Origin: CAZKVJ01 sp964556225
GTDB lineage: Bacteria; Actinomycetota; Acidimicrobiia; Acidimicrobiales; Ilumatobacteraceae
NCBI GenBank assembly: GCA_964556225.1
Contig: CAZKVJ010000027.1
Location: forward strand, 1-35,647
Direction of reading: 5' to 3'
Length of the DNA: 35,647 nt
Made by a program: the position numbers and the translations under genes. This document shows positions 14,607-21,957 of this stretch, piece after piece (within the stretch, counting starts at the first letter, position 1; each line of letters opens with the position of its first letter). The notes below the pieces were generated by a model, which made no database searches, had not been told where the DNA came from, and was given only the letters and a program-made list of their open reading frames with translations.

Positions 14607-15361
14607 TGCGAGGCCTGCGAGCTCGCGAGCGCGACGAGCTGCGCGCCATGCGGACCGCCGGGCGGGTGGTGGCCGAGATGTTGGCGACGATCCGGGACGA
14701 GATCCGCCCCGGGGTGAGCACCGAGGCCCTCGACCTCGTCGCCCGACGGGTCCTCGAGCGGCGCGGCGCCACCGGCAGCTTCCTCGGCTACCACGGCTTC
14801 CCGGCGGTGATCTGTGCCAGCGTCAACGACGAGGTGATCCACGGCATCCCCGGCCCGCGGGTGCTGCACGAGGGGGACATCGTGTCGATCGACGCCGGCG
14901 CGATCGTCCACGGGTGGCACGGCGACGCAGCGATCACCACCGGGGTCGGCGCCATAGGGCCGGACGCGCAGCGTCTCATCGCCACGGCCGAGGCGGCGCT
15001 GGCGGCAGCGGTGGCCGCCATGCGACCTGGCGGGCACCTCGGCGACGTGGGCGCAGCGGTGGAGCAGGTGGTCGGCGCTGCGGGCTACGGGTCGCCCCGG
15101 TCGTACTGCGGCCACGGCATCGGTCGGTCGATGCACGAGCACCCGGACGTGCCGAACCGGGGCCGGCTGGGCCACGGACCCAGGCTGACCCCCGGCGTGG
15201 TGCTGGCGATCGAGCCGATGCTCATCGCCGGCGGCACCGACGCCGTCGTCGAGCTGGACGACGGATGGACGGTGGTCACCGCCGACGCCAGCCTGGCCGC
15301 CCACGTCGAGCACACCGTCGCCGTCACCGAGCACGGCCCGGAGATCCTGACCCGGTCCTGA
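14606..15361 (+). CDS. map: Methionine aminopeptidase, type I
   Basis: The protein has 251 residues. All five metal ligands of the pita-bread fold are present: Asp96 (SIDAGA), Asp107 (WHGDAA), His170 (CGHGIG), Glu203 (AIEPM) and Glu235 (VEHTVAV). His79 in DEVIHGIP is the conserved substrate-side histidine. It removes the first Met from nascent proteins. It lacks the N-terminal SH3-binding extension of some actinobacterial MetAPs. secY-adk-map-infA is a classic order. It overlaps adk by one base. Confidence 0.97.
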   Translation: MRGLRARERDELRAMRTAGRVVAEMLATIRDEIRPGVSTEALDLVARRVLERRGATGSFLGYHGFPAVICASVNDEVIHGIPGPRVLHEGDIVSIDAGAIVHGWHGDAAITTGVGAIGPDAQRLIATAEAALAAAVAAMRPGGHLGDVGAAVEQVVGAAGYGSPRSYCGHGIGRSMHEHPDVPNRGRLGHGPRLTPGVVLAIEPMLIAGGTDAVVELDDGWTVVTADASLAAHVEHTVAVTEHGPEILTRS

Positions 15362-15486
15362 CCGGGAGTGCCGGGTCCTGACCAGGGCGTTCGCGGCGCA
15401 GCGAGGATCCCGGCGTCACCGACGCCGGCTTGCTACGGTGACGGCACCGCCGACGAGAGCGGGGTGGGACATTCGCGGCCTCGGGC

Positions 15487-15515
15487 TTGGCGTCGGCTCC
15501 CTCCGGCGGTAGCAT
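15487..15515 (+). promoter_or_regulatory. Promoter of infA
   Basis: TTGGCG (15487-15492), 17 nt and TAGCAT (15510-15515) form a good promoter. Its -35 box is identical to that of the rplC promoter. Transcription should start near 15522, leaving a leader of about 60 nt before infA. The gap after map (15362-15486) otherwise shows only a 7-bp inverted repeat with no T-run (15415-15421 with 15436-15442). Confidence 0.65.
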
Positions 15516-15570
15516 TGCCCCTCGGCCCTGCGGACGTTTCGCGCGTTCGTGGTGTCGTGTCGTCGTCGTC

Positions 15571-15577
15571 GAGGAGG
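15571..15577 (+). promoter_or_regulatory. Ribosome binding site that fixes a CTG start of infA
   Basis: GAGGAGG lies 5 nt before the CTG at 15583. It is one of the strongest Shine-Dalgarno matches in the window, at the distance expected for that codon. No ATG, GTG or TTG occurs in frame between 15490 and the conserved IF-1 sequence. Confidence 0.7.
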
Positions 15578-15582
15578 CCGCC

Positions 15583-15807
15583 CTGCCCAAGCCGAAGGAA
15601 GACGCGATCGTGCTCGAGGGCACGATCGTCGAATCGTTGCCCAACGCCATGTTCCGGGTCGAGCTCGAGAACGGGCACAAGGTGTTGGCGCACATCTCCG
15701 GGAAGATGCGGATGCACTACATCCGGATCCTCCCCGGCGACAAGGTGCAGGTGGAGCTCACTCCCTACGACCTCACCCGAGGTCGGATCACGTACCGCTA
15801 CAAGTGA
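15583..15807 (+). CDS. infA: Translation initiation factor IF-1 with CTG start
   Basis: The protein has 74 residues. It is an OB-fold IF-1 with the family sequence NAMFRVELENGHKVLAHISG and KMRMHYIRILPGDKVQVEL. IF-1 occupies the A site of the 30S subunit during initiation and supports IF-2 and IF-3. Homologs begin MPKPKEDAI or similar; here the codon before PKPKEDAI is CTG, preceded by a strong GAGGAGG. The nearest in-frame standard start is TTG 15487, which coincides with the -35 box and would add 32 unconserved residues. The CTG start is therefore the best reading. Confidence 0.93.
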   Translation: MPKPKEDAIVLEGTIVESLPNAMFRVELENGHKVLAHISGKMRMHYIRILPGDKVQVELTPYDLTRGRITYRYK

Positions 15808-15829
15808 CCCCGAGAATCGAGAAGTTCGG

Positions 15830-15943
15830 ATGAAGGTCCGTCCCAGCGTCAAGAAGATCTGTGAGAAGTGCAAGGTGATCCGCCGTCACGGGCGGGTCAT
15901 GGTCATCTGCGAGAACCCGCGCCACAAGCAGCGCCAGGGCTGA
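15830..15943 (+). CDS. rpmJ: 50S ribosomal protein L36, zinc-binding form
   Basis: The protein has 37 residues, the full length of L36. Cys11, Cys14, Cys27 and His32 form the zinc site of the C+ type. L36 stabilises 23S rRNA near the L7/L12 stalk base. It lies 22 nt after infA and 10 nt before rpsM, as in most bacteria. The surrounding frame is open far upstream, but only this segment is L36. Confidence 0.97.
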   Translation: MKVRPSVKKICEKCKVIRRHGRVMVICENPRHKQRQG

Positions 15944-15953
15944 GGAAGAACGA

Positions 15954-16334
15954 ATGGCACGCATCGCCGGCGTCGACATCCCCCGCGAGAAGCGGCTGGA
16001 GATCGCGCTCACCTACATCTACGGGATCGGCAAGCCGCGAGCGCAGCAGATCTGCGCCAGCCTCGGCCTCGACCCCAACACCAGGGTCCGCAACCTCACC
16101 GAGGAAGAGGTCAACCAGATCCGCGTGTACGTCGACGGCAACCTCACCGTCGAAGGTGACCTGCGCCGCGAGGTGCAACAGGACATCCGTCGCAAGATCG
16201 AGATCGGGTGCCTCCAGGGCGTCCGCCACCGCAAGGGCCTGCCCGTGCGGGGCCAGCGCACCCACACGAACGCGCGCACCCGCAAGGGCCCGCGCAAGAC
16301 CGTCGCCAACAAGAAGAAGGCCGTGAGGAAGTAA
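15954..16334 (+). CDS. rpsM: 30S ribosomal protein S13
   Basis: The protein has 126 residues. It opens MARIAGVDIPREKRLEIALT, contains IYGIGKPRAQQIC and ends in the basic GQRTHTNARTRKGPRKTVA tail that reaches the P-site tRNA. S13 pairs with S19 and bridges to the 50S subunit. GAGGAAGAA lies before the ATG. The stop overlaps rpsK (TAATG). Confidence 0.98.
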   Translation: MARIAGVDIPREKRLEIALTYIYGIGKPRAQQICASLGLDPNTRVRNLTEEEVNQIRVYVDGNLTVEGDLRREVQQDIRRKIEIGCLQGVRHRKGLPVRGQRTHTNARTRKGPRKTVANKKKAVRK

Positions 16335-16732
16335 TGGCGAAGCCGAAGCCGGGCGGTCGCCGCCCCCGCAAGCGCGAGCGCAAGAACATCAGCAACGGTG
16401 TCGTGCACATCAAGAGCTCGTTCAACAACACGATCGTCACCATCACCGACACCGAGGGGAACGTGATCTCCTGGGCGTCGGCGGGCTGCGTCGGGTTCAA
16501 GGGCTCCCGCAAGTCCACCCCGTTCGCCGCTCAGATGGCCGCCGAGAAGGCTGCCCGCGCCGCGATGGAGCACGGGCTGCGCCGGGTCGAGGTGCTGGTG
16601 AAGGGTCCGGGCTCGGGACGCGACACCGCGCTGCGCTCCATCCAGAACACCGGCATCGAGGTCTCCTCGATCAAGGACGTCACCCCCGTGCCCCACAACG
16701 GCTGCCGTCAGCCCAAGCGGCGGAGGACCTGA
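16334..16732 (+). CDS. rpsK: 30S ribosomal protein S11
   Basis: The protein has 132 residues. A basic N-terminus (PKPGGRRPRKRERKN) precedes GVVHIKSSFNNTIVTITD and GNVISWASAGCVGFKGSRKS. The C-terminal part VTPVPHNGCRQPKRRRT is invariant in the family. S11 lies on the platform and contacts the mRNA near the E site. The ATG shares a base with the rpsM stop. Confidence 0.98.
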   Translation: MAKPKPGGRRPRKRERKNISNGVVHIKSSFNNTIVTITDTEGNVISWASAGCVGFKGSRKSTPFAAQMAAEKAARAAMEHGLRRVEVLVKGPGSGRDTALRSIQNTGIEVSSIKDVTPVPHNGCRQPKRRRT

Positions 16733-16734
16733 CC

Positions 16735-17352
16735 ATGGCTCGCTACACCGGCCCCAAGGTCAAGCTCACGCGTCGGCTGGGCACCAACATCTTCGAGAAC
16801 GAGAAGGGCCGCAAGGCCCTCGACCGCCGGCCGTTCCCGCCAGGTGCCCACGGGCGCACCCGCCGTCGCACCAGCGGCAGCGAGTACCTCGTCCAGCTGC
16901 AGGAGAAGCAGAAGGCCAAGTACATCTACGGCGTGCTCGAGCGGCAGTTCCGCCGCACCTACGAAGAGGCCAACCGCCTTGCCGGGCCGACCGGCGAGAA
17001 CCTCCTCCGCCTGCTCGAGTCGCGCCTGGACAACGTGGTGTTCCGCGCCGGCTGGGCCGCCACCCGCCCGCAGGCCCGCCAGTTCGTCAACCACGGGCTG
17101 GTCAAGGTGAACGCCAAGCGCGTCGACATCCCCAGCTTCCGTGTGAAGAAGGGCGACGTCGTCACGCTGTCGGACAAGGCCCGCAACATGATCGTGATCC
17201 AGCACAACATCGACGTGCTCGACCGCAGTGTGGTCGGCTGGCTCGAGACCGGCGACGGCGGCAAGCAGGTCACCGTGCGCGACCTCCCGCAGCGCGAGCA
17301 CATCGACGTGCCCGTGCGCGAGCAGCTCATCGTCGAGCTCTACTCCAAGTAA
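16735..17352 (+). CDS. rpsD: 30S ribosomal protein S4, zinc-free form
   Basis: The protein has 205 residues. It starts MARYTGPKVKLTRRLGTNIF and has no N-terminal cysteines, so it is the C- paralog type. The S4 RNA-binding domain includes RLDNVVFRAGWAATRPQARQ and NHGLVKVNAKRVDIPSF. S4 nucleates 30S assembly, and in E. coli it also represses the alpha operon in which it lies. The start is 2 nt after rpsK. It is followed by rpoA, the normal order. Confidence 0.98.
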   Translation: MARYTGPKVKLTRRLGTNIFENEKGRKALDRRPFPPGAHGRTRRRTSGSEYLVQLQEKQKAKYIYGVLERQFRRTYEEANRLAGPTGENLLRLLESRLDNVVFRAGWAATRPQARQFVNHGLVKVNAKRVDIPSFRVKKGDVVTLSDKARNMIVIQHNIDVLDRSVVGWLETGDGGKQVTVRDLPQREHIDVPVREQLIVELYSK

Positions 17353-17382
17353 CCCCGTCCGGAAGCCATCGAGGGAAGCCCC

Positions 17383-18315
17383 ATGCTCGTCATCCAGCGC
17401 CCCACCGTCGACATCGTCGGTGAGGAGGAGAACAACCGGCAGCGCTTCGCCGTCAGCCCGCTCGAGCCGGGCTTCGGTCACACGATCGGCAACTCGCTGC
17501 GCCGTACGCTGCTGTCGTCGATCCCCGGCGCTGCGGTCACGACCGTGCGCTTCGACGACGCCCTCCACGAGTTCGACACCCTGCCCGGGGTCGCCGAGGA
17601 CGTCACCGAGATCATCCTGAACATCAAGGACATCGTGCTCACCAGCACGTCGGAGGAGCCGGTGGTGCTGCGCCTCGACGTGCGCGGTCCGATGGAGGTC
17701 ACTGCGGGCGACATCAAGTGCCCGGCCGAGGTCGAGATCCTGAACCGAGACCTGCACCTCGCCAGCCTCAACGCCAAGGGCCGCCTCGCCGTCGACCTCA
17801 CCGTCGAGCGGGGCCGGGGCTACCTGTCGAGCGATCGCGAGTCGCAGAACCGCACCATCGGGATGATCCCCGTCGACGCCATCTTCTCGCCGGTCCGGCG
17901 CGTGATGTTCACCGTCGAGCCCACCCGCGTCGAGCAGTCCACCAACTACGACCGCCTGGTGCTCGACATCGAGACCGACGGCTCCATCTCGCCGCGCGAG
18001 GCGCTGGCGTCGGCCGGGGCCACCCTGCGGTCGCTGGTCGACCTGGTCGCCACCCTGTCCGACGAGCCCCAGGGGCTCGAGCTCGGTGAGGTGCTCGGTG
18101 CCAGCGCCGGCTCCCCGGACCTCGACCTGCCGATCGAGGACCTCGACCTGTCGGAGCGGCCCCGCAACTGCCTGAAGCGGGCCCAGATCAACACGATCGG
18201 CGAGCTGCTCAACAAGACCGAGGACGACCTCCTCAACATCACGAACTTCGGGCAGAAGAGCCTCGACGAGGTGAAGGCCAAGCTCGACGAGCGCGGTCTC
18301 ACCCTGCGGGGCTGA
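17383..18315 (+). CDS. rpoA: RNA polymerase subunit alpha
   Basis: The protein has 310 residues. The dimerising N-terminal domain includes EPGFGHTIGNSLRRTLLSS and GRGYLSSDRESQN. A short linker leads to the C-terminal domain (about 243-310), with LDLSERPRNCLKRAQI and TNFGQKSLDEVKAKL, which binds UP elements and activators. GAGGGAAG precedes the ATG. It sits between rpsD and rplQ, so polymerase and ribosome synthesis are tied together. Confidence 0.98.
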   Translation: MLVIQRPTVDIVGEEENNRQRFAVSPLEPGFGHTIGNSLRRTLLSSIPGAAVTTVRFDDALHEFDTLPGVAEDVTEIILNIKDIVLTSTSEEPVVLRLDVRGPMEVTAGDIKCPAEVEILNRDLHLASLNAKGRLAVDLTVERGRGYLSSDRESQNRTIGMIPVDAIFSPVRRVMFTVEPTRVEQSTNYDRLVLDIETDGSISPREALASAGATLRSLVDLVATLSDEPQGLELGEVLGASAGSPDLDLPIEDLDLSERPRNCLKRAQINTIGELLNKTEDDLLNITNFGQKSLDEVKAKLDERGLTLRG

Positions 18316-18346
18316 GCGGCCCGGACGCACGAGGAAGCGAAGAACC

Positions 18347-18718
18347 ATGCCTGCCACTCCCCGTCGAGCCCGCAAGTTCGGGGGCGATGCCGCCCACCAG
18401 CGGCTGATGATGGCCAACCTGGCCGCATCGCTGTTCGCCGCCGAGGGCATCGTCACCACCGAGGCGAAGGCCAAGGCGCTGCGCCCGATCGCCGAGAAGC
18501 TCATCACCAAGGCCAAGAAGGCCCAGGACGATGAGCCGCTGCGCGTGCACCGTATCCGCCAGATCCAGGGCTACCTGAACGACAAGGAGATGACCTGGAA
18601 GCTGGTGCACGAGGTGGCGCCGCGCTACCTCGAGCGCAATGGTGGCTACACCCGGATCCTCAAGCTCGGGCCGCGCCAGGGCGACAACGCCCCGATGGCC
18701 CGCATCGAGCTGGTCTGA
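18347..18718 (+). CDS. rplQ: 50S ribosomal protein L17
   Basis: The protein has 123 residues. After MPATPRRARKFGGDAAHQRL come the family motifs LMMANLAASLFAAEGIVTTEAKAKALRP (about 20-47) and GGYTRILKLGPRQGDNAPMA. L17 lies near the tunnel exit. The initial residues differ slightly from the usual MPTPKKG start. GAGGAAG lies before the ATG. It closes the alpha operon, and truA follows 21 nt later. Confidence 0.97.
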   Translation: MPATPRRARKFGGDAAHQRLMMANLAASLFAAEGIVTTEAKAKALRPIAEKLITKAKKAQDDEPLRVHRIRQIQGYLNDKEMTWKLVHEVAPRYLERNGGYTRILKLGPRQGDNAPMARIELV

Positions 18719-18739
18719 CCCGGCCCCGGGAGCACCCCG

Positions 18740-19534
18740 GTGACCGAGCCCGTCTCCGAGCCCGCCGCCTTGCGGCGGGCTCGCCTGTTGGTGGCCTACG
18801 ACGGCGCCGGCTTCCACGGCTTCGCCGAGAACCCTGGCGTGGCCACCGTGGCGGGCACGCTCGCCACGACGATCGCCCGGGTGGTGCGCCGCCCGGTCGA
18901 GCTGACCGGCGCCGGGCGCACGGACACCGGTGTGCACGCCGTGGGCCAGGTGGTCAGCTGCGACCTTCCGGTCGACACCGACCTCGAAGGGCTGGTGCGC
19001 CGGGTCAACAAGATGTGCGCGCCGCGCCTCGTGGTCCGCTCCGCGCAGTGGGTCGCCCACGACTTCGACGCTCGGCACTCGGCGCAGTGGCGCCGGTACC
19101 GCTACACGGTGCTCAACCGGGCGGTGCCCGATCCGTTCCTTGCTGCGACGTCGTGGCACGTGCCCCAGCCGCTCGCGATCCGGGCGATGCAGCTCGGCTG
19201 CGACCCGCTGATCGGCGAGCACGACTTCTCGTCGTTCTGCCGCCGGCCCAAGGTCGAGCCCGGCACGGCGCCGCCCTCACTGGTGCGCCGCGTGCTGTCG
19301 GCGTCGTGGCACCGGGCGCCGGCGGAGCTCGGCGAGGACGTGTGGTGGTTCGAGATCCGGGCCACGGCGTTCTGCCACCAGATGGTGCGCTCGATCGTCG
19401 GCACGCTCGTCGACGTCGGTCTCGGGCGCCTGCACGCCGGCGAGATCCGCGGGATCCTGCTCGCCCGCAACCGCTCCGCTGCCGGCCAGGTCGCCCCACC
19501 CCACGGCCTCTGCCTCCTCGACGTCGCCTACTGA
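18740..19534 (+). CDS. truA: tRNA pseudouridine(38-40) synthase
   Basis: The protein has 264 residues. The catalytic aspartate is Asp62 in GAGRTDTGVHA. The preceding LLVAYDGAGFHGF and the later FCHQMVRSIVGTL are also standard. TruA isomerises uridines 38-40 in the anticodon arm of many tRNAs. The GTG start lies after CGGGAG at a usable distance. Its position between rplQ and rplM is common in actinobacteria. It probably shares the alpha-operon transcript. Confidence 0.96.
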   Translation: MTEPVSEPAALRRARLLVAYDGAGFHGFAENPGVATVAGTLATTIARVVRRPVELTGAGRTDTGVHAVGQVVSCDLPVDTDLEGLVRRVNKMCAPRLVVRSAQWVAHDFDARHSAQWRRYRYTVLNRAVPDPFLAATSWHVPQPLAIRAMQLGCDPLIGEHDFSSFCRRPKVEPGTAPPSLVRRVLSASWHRAPAELGEDVWWFEIRATAFCHQMVRSIVGTLVDVGLGRLHAGEIRGILLARNRSAAGQVAPPHGLCLLDVAY

Positions 19535-19579
19535 CTCCACCCCCACCTCTCCCTCCGCTCCCCTCTGGTTCTCCTTCCC
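19535..19579 (+). terminator. C-rich, G-poor tract after truA, possible Rho entry site
   Basis: The 45 nt directly after the truA stop contain only three G and two A; the rest is C and T. In a genome where G and C are otherwise balanced this skew is striking. Rho loads on unstructured C-rich, G-poor RNA, so a Rho-dependent end of the alpha operon before the rplM promoter is a reasonable inference. Confidence 0.4.
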
Positions 19580-19586
19580 GTGGCGC

Positions 19587-19616
19587 TTGCCGATTTCGGC
19601 GTGCAGCCCGTATCCT
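19587..19616 (+). promoter_or_regulatory. Promoter of rplM-rpsI
   Basis: TTGCCG (19587-19592), 18 nt and TATCCT (19611-19616) fit a housekeeping promoter. The transcription start would be near 19623, giving a leader of about 46 nt. Confidence 0.65.
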
Positions 19617-19632
19617 TTCCCGGTTCCCCGGC

Positions 19633-19649
19633 GGCACCGCAGCGGTGCC
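19633..19649 (+). promoter_or_regulatory. Hairpin in the rplM leader
   Basis: A perfect palindromic stem (19633-19640 with 19642-19649) with its centre at 19641 would fold as about 6 bp with a 5-nt loop. It lies just before the AGGAAG Shine-Dalgarno sequence (19656-19661) of rplM. Leaders bound by L13 are known in other bacterial groups; a similar role here is only a possibility. Confidence 0.4.
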
Positions 19650-19668
19650 CCACACAGGAAGTTCCCCG

Positions 19669-20115
19669 ATGCGCACGTACTCCCCGAAAGCCAGCGAGAT
19701 CCAGCGCGCCTGGTACGTCATCGACGCCGACGGCATGGTGCTCGGCCGGTTGTGCACCGAGGTCGCTCGTGTGCTGCGCGGCAAGCACAAGCCTGTGTTC
19801 GCGCCCCACCTCGACACCGGCGACCACGTGATCGTGGTCAACGCCGACAAGGTGGTGCTCACATCCGGCAAGGCCGACCGGCACATGGTCTACCGCCACA
19901 GCAACTACCCCGGCGGCCTCAAGTCCGAGAGCTATGCCCAGCTGCTCGCCCGCAAGCCCGACGACGCCATCCGGCGCTCGGTGAAGGGCATGCTCCCGAA
20001 GGGTCCGCTCGGCCGTCAGCAGATCAAGAAGCTGAAGGTCTACGCCGGCCCCGACCACCCGCACGCCGCCCAGTCGCCCCAGCCGCTCGAGCCGGCGCAC
20101 GCCAAGGCCCGCTGA
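19669..20115 (+). CDS. rplM: 50S ribosomal protein L13
   Basis: The protein has 148 residues. It starts MRTYSPKASEIQRAWYVIDA and has the core VLGRLCTEVARVLRGKHKP and GDHVIVVNADKVVLTSGK, then MLPKGPLGRQQIKKLKVY. L13 binds 23S rRNA early in assembly. The ATG at 19669 has AGGAAG 7 nt upstream. The frame is open well upstream, through truA, but only from here does it match L13. rpsI follows, the normal pair. Confidence 0.98.
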   Translation: MRTYSPKASEIQRAWYVIDADGMVLGRLCTEVARVLRGKHKPVFAPHLDTGDHVIVVNADKVVLTSGKADRHMVYRHSNYPGGLKSESYAQLLARKPDDAIRRSVKGMLPKGPLGRQQIKKLKVYAGPDHPHAAQSPQPLEPAHAKAR

Positions 20116-20150
20116 CGAACCCCGCCGACGAGGGAGAAGAAGGACACATC

Positions 20151-20546
20151 GTGGCCACCAAGCCGCTCACCCAGACCACCGGCCGCCGCAAGGAGGCCGT
20201 CGCCCGCGTTCGGCTGCGCCCCGGCACCGGCAGCGTCACCATCAACGGGCGCACCTTCGAGTCGTACTTCCCGACGGCGGCCCAGCGCATGGTCGTGAGC
20301 GAGCCCCTGCGGGTGACCTCCACCGACGAGGTGTACGACGTCGACGCCACCATCGACGGCGGTGGCGTGAGCGGCCAGGCGGGGGCGCTGCGCATGGCGA
20401 TCGCCCGTTCGCTGGCCGAGATCGATCCGGAGATGCGCCCCGCGCTCAAGAAGGCTGGCCTCCTCACCCGCGACGCGCGGAAGAAGGAGAGCAAGAAGTA
20501 CGGCCTCAAGAAGGCGCGCAAGGCGCCGCAGTACACGAAGCGTTGA
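20151..20546 (+). CDS. rpsI: 30S ribosomal protein S9
   Basis: The protein has 131 residues from a GTG start at 20151, preceded by GAAGAAGGA. It has TTGRRKEAVARVRLRPGTGS, GGGVSGQAGALRMAIARSL and the invariant basic end KYGLKKARKAPQYTKR. The C-terminal Lys-Arg touches the P-site tRNA anticodon loop. It is partnered with rplM as in nearly all bacteria. Confidence 0.98.
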   Translation: MATKPLTQTTGRRKEAVARVRLRPGTGSVTINGRTFESYFPTAAQRMVVSEPLRVTSTDEVYDVDATIDGGGVSGQAGALRMAIARSLAEIDPEMRPALKKAGLLTRDARKKESKKYGLKKARKAPQYTKR

Positions 20547-20574
20547 TCGAGGGCGGGCGCTGAGCCCGGCGACC

Positions 20575-21897
20575 ATGGCGGTTCGATTCGGCACCGATGG
20601 GGTTCGCGGGCTCGCGGTGGCCGAGCTCACCCCGGAGTACGTGCTGGCGCTCGGTCGGGCAACGGCCGCGGTGCTCGGCGGCGAGCGGATGCTCGTCGGG
20701 CGCGATACGCGGCGGTCCGGGCCGCTGCTCGAGGCCGCCTTCGCTGCCGGGGTCGCGACCGAGGGGGTCGACGTCGAGCTGGCCGGTGTCCTGCCCACGC
20801 CGGCGATCGCGCACCTGGCGGCGGTGGAGGGGACGGCGGCCGCCGTGATCACGGCATCGCACAACCCCTTCGCCGACAACGGCGTCAAGGTGTTCGGTGC
20901 CGGCGGTCGCAAGCTCGACGACGACGCCCAGGCCCGGATCGAGGCAACCCTCGAAGCGCTCGAGCCGCCTGCGCGGTCCGGTCTCGACGTCGGCGCCATC
21001 CGTGCACTCGAGGGCGCTGGTGCTCGCTACGTCGCCGACCTCGCCGCACTGCTGGCGCCGGGCGCGCTCGCCGGGCTCACCGTGGTGCTCGACTGCGCCA
21101 ACGGCGCCACCAGCGACGTCGCCGGACCGGCGTTCCGGTCGCTCGGGGCCGAGGTCGTGGTCGAGCACGCCTCCCCGAACGGGGTCAACATCAACGACGG
21201 CTGTGGGGCCACGTACCCCGGCCCCCTGGGGGAGCTGGTGGTGGCCCACGGTGCCGATCTGGGCTTGGCGTTCGACGGTGACGGTGACCGTGTCATCGCC
21301 GTGGACCACCTCGGGCGGGTCGTCGACGGCGACCGGCTGATCGCCCTGTCCGCGATCGACCGCCGCCAGCACGGTCGGCTGGCCGATGACACCGTCGTGG
21401 TCACGGTCATGGCCAACCTCGGGTTCCACCGGGCGATGGCCGCGGCAGGGATCCGGGTGGTCGAGACGCCGGTGGGCGACCGGCACGTGCTCGCCGCGCT
21501 CGACGCGGGCGGCTACTCGTTGGGTGGCGAGCAGAGCGGGCACGTGATCCACCACGACCTCGCGACGACGGGCGACGGCGTGCTGGCCGGGATGATCCTG
21601 GCCGAGCACGTGCGCCGCAGCGGGCGACCCCTCGCCGAGCTGGCCGACGAGGTGATGACCTCGTTCCCCCAGGTGCTCGTGAACCTGCGCACCGAGCGCC
21701 GCCACGCCGATCCGGCGGCGCTGATCGGCGCCGAGCTGGACGCTGCCCGTGGCCGCCTCGGCGACGATGGTCGGGTCCTGGTGCGGGCGAGCGGCACGGA
21801 GCCGCTCGTGCGGGTCATGGTCGAAGCGCCCGACGAGGCGCTCGCCCGCTCGACCGCCGACTCGCTCGTCGACGCCCTCCGCGCCGCCCTCTCCTGA
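20575..21897 (+). CDS. glmM: Phosphoglucosamine mutase
   Basis: The protein has 440 residues. It converts glucosamine-6-phosphate to glucosamine-1-phosphate for UDP-GlcNAc and peptidoglycan. The phosphoserine is Ser95 in ITASHNP. The metal loop is FDGDGDR with Asp234, Asp236 and Asp238. The sugar loop is GGEQSGH (317-323) and the phosphate loop RASGTEP (404-410). N-terminal RFGTDGVRG is typical of GlmM. It lies 28 nt after rpsI and directly before the GlmS-like gene, so substrate and product enzymes are neighbours. Confidence 0.96.
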   Translation: MAVRFGTDGVRGLAVAELTPEYVLALGRATAAVLGGERMLVGRDTRRSGPLLEAAFAAGVATEGVDVELAGVLPTPAIAHLAAVEGTAAAVITASHNPFADNGVKVFGAGGRKLDDDAQARIEATLEALEPPARSGLDVGAIRALEGAGARYVADLAALLAPGALAGLTVVLDCANGATSDVAGPAFRSLGAEVVVEHASPNGVNINDGCGATYPGPLGELVVAHGADLGLAFDGDGDRVIAVDHLGRVVDGDRLIALSAIDRRQHGRLADDTVVVTVMANLGFHRAMAAAGIRVVETPVGDRHVLAALDAGGYSLGGEQSGHVIHHDLATTGDGVLAGMILAEHVRRSGRPLAELADEVMTSFPQVLVNLRTERRHADPAALIGAELDAARGRLGDDGRVLVRASGTEPLVRVMVEAPDEALARSTADSLVDALRAALS

Positions 21898-21944
21898 CCA
21901 TTTTCCGCAGGGAGAGGCGACGGGAGGGGTGGGACGAGGGTCGG

Positions 21945-21950
21945 TAACCT
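21945..21950 (+). promoter_or_regulatory. -10 box of a probably leaderless glmS-like mRNA
   Basis: TAACCT ends 7 nt before the ATG at 21958, so transcription would start at or very near the start codon. No Shine-Dalgarno sequence lies between. I see no clear -35 box. Confidence 0.5.
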
Positions 21951-21957
21951 GTGCGTC

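Noticed and set aside
15415..15442. Inverted repeat of 7 bp between map and infA as a terminator
   Set aside because: The loop is 14 nt, the stem is short and no T-run follows. It is too weak to call.
15487..15582. TTG start of IF-1 at 15487
   Set aside because: That TTG is part of the -35 box of the infA promoter, so the resulting mRNA would not contain it. IF-1 homology begins at 15583.
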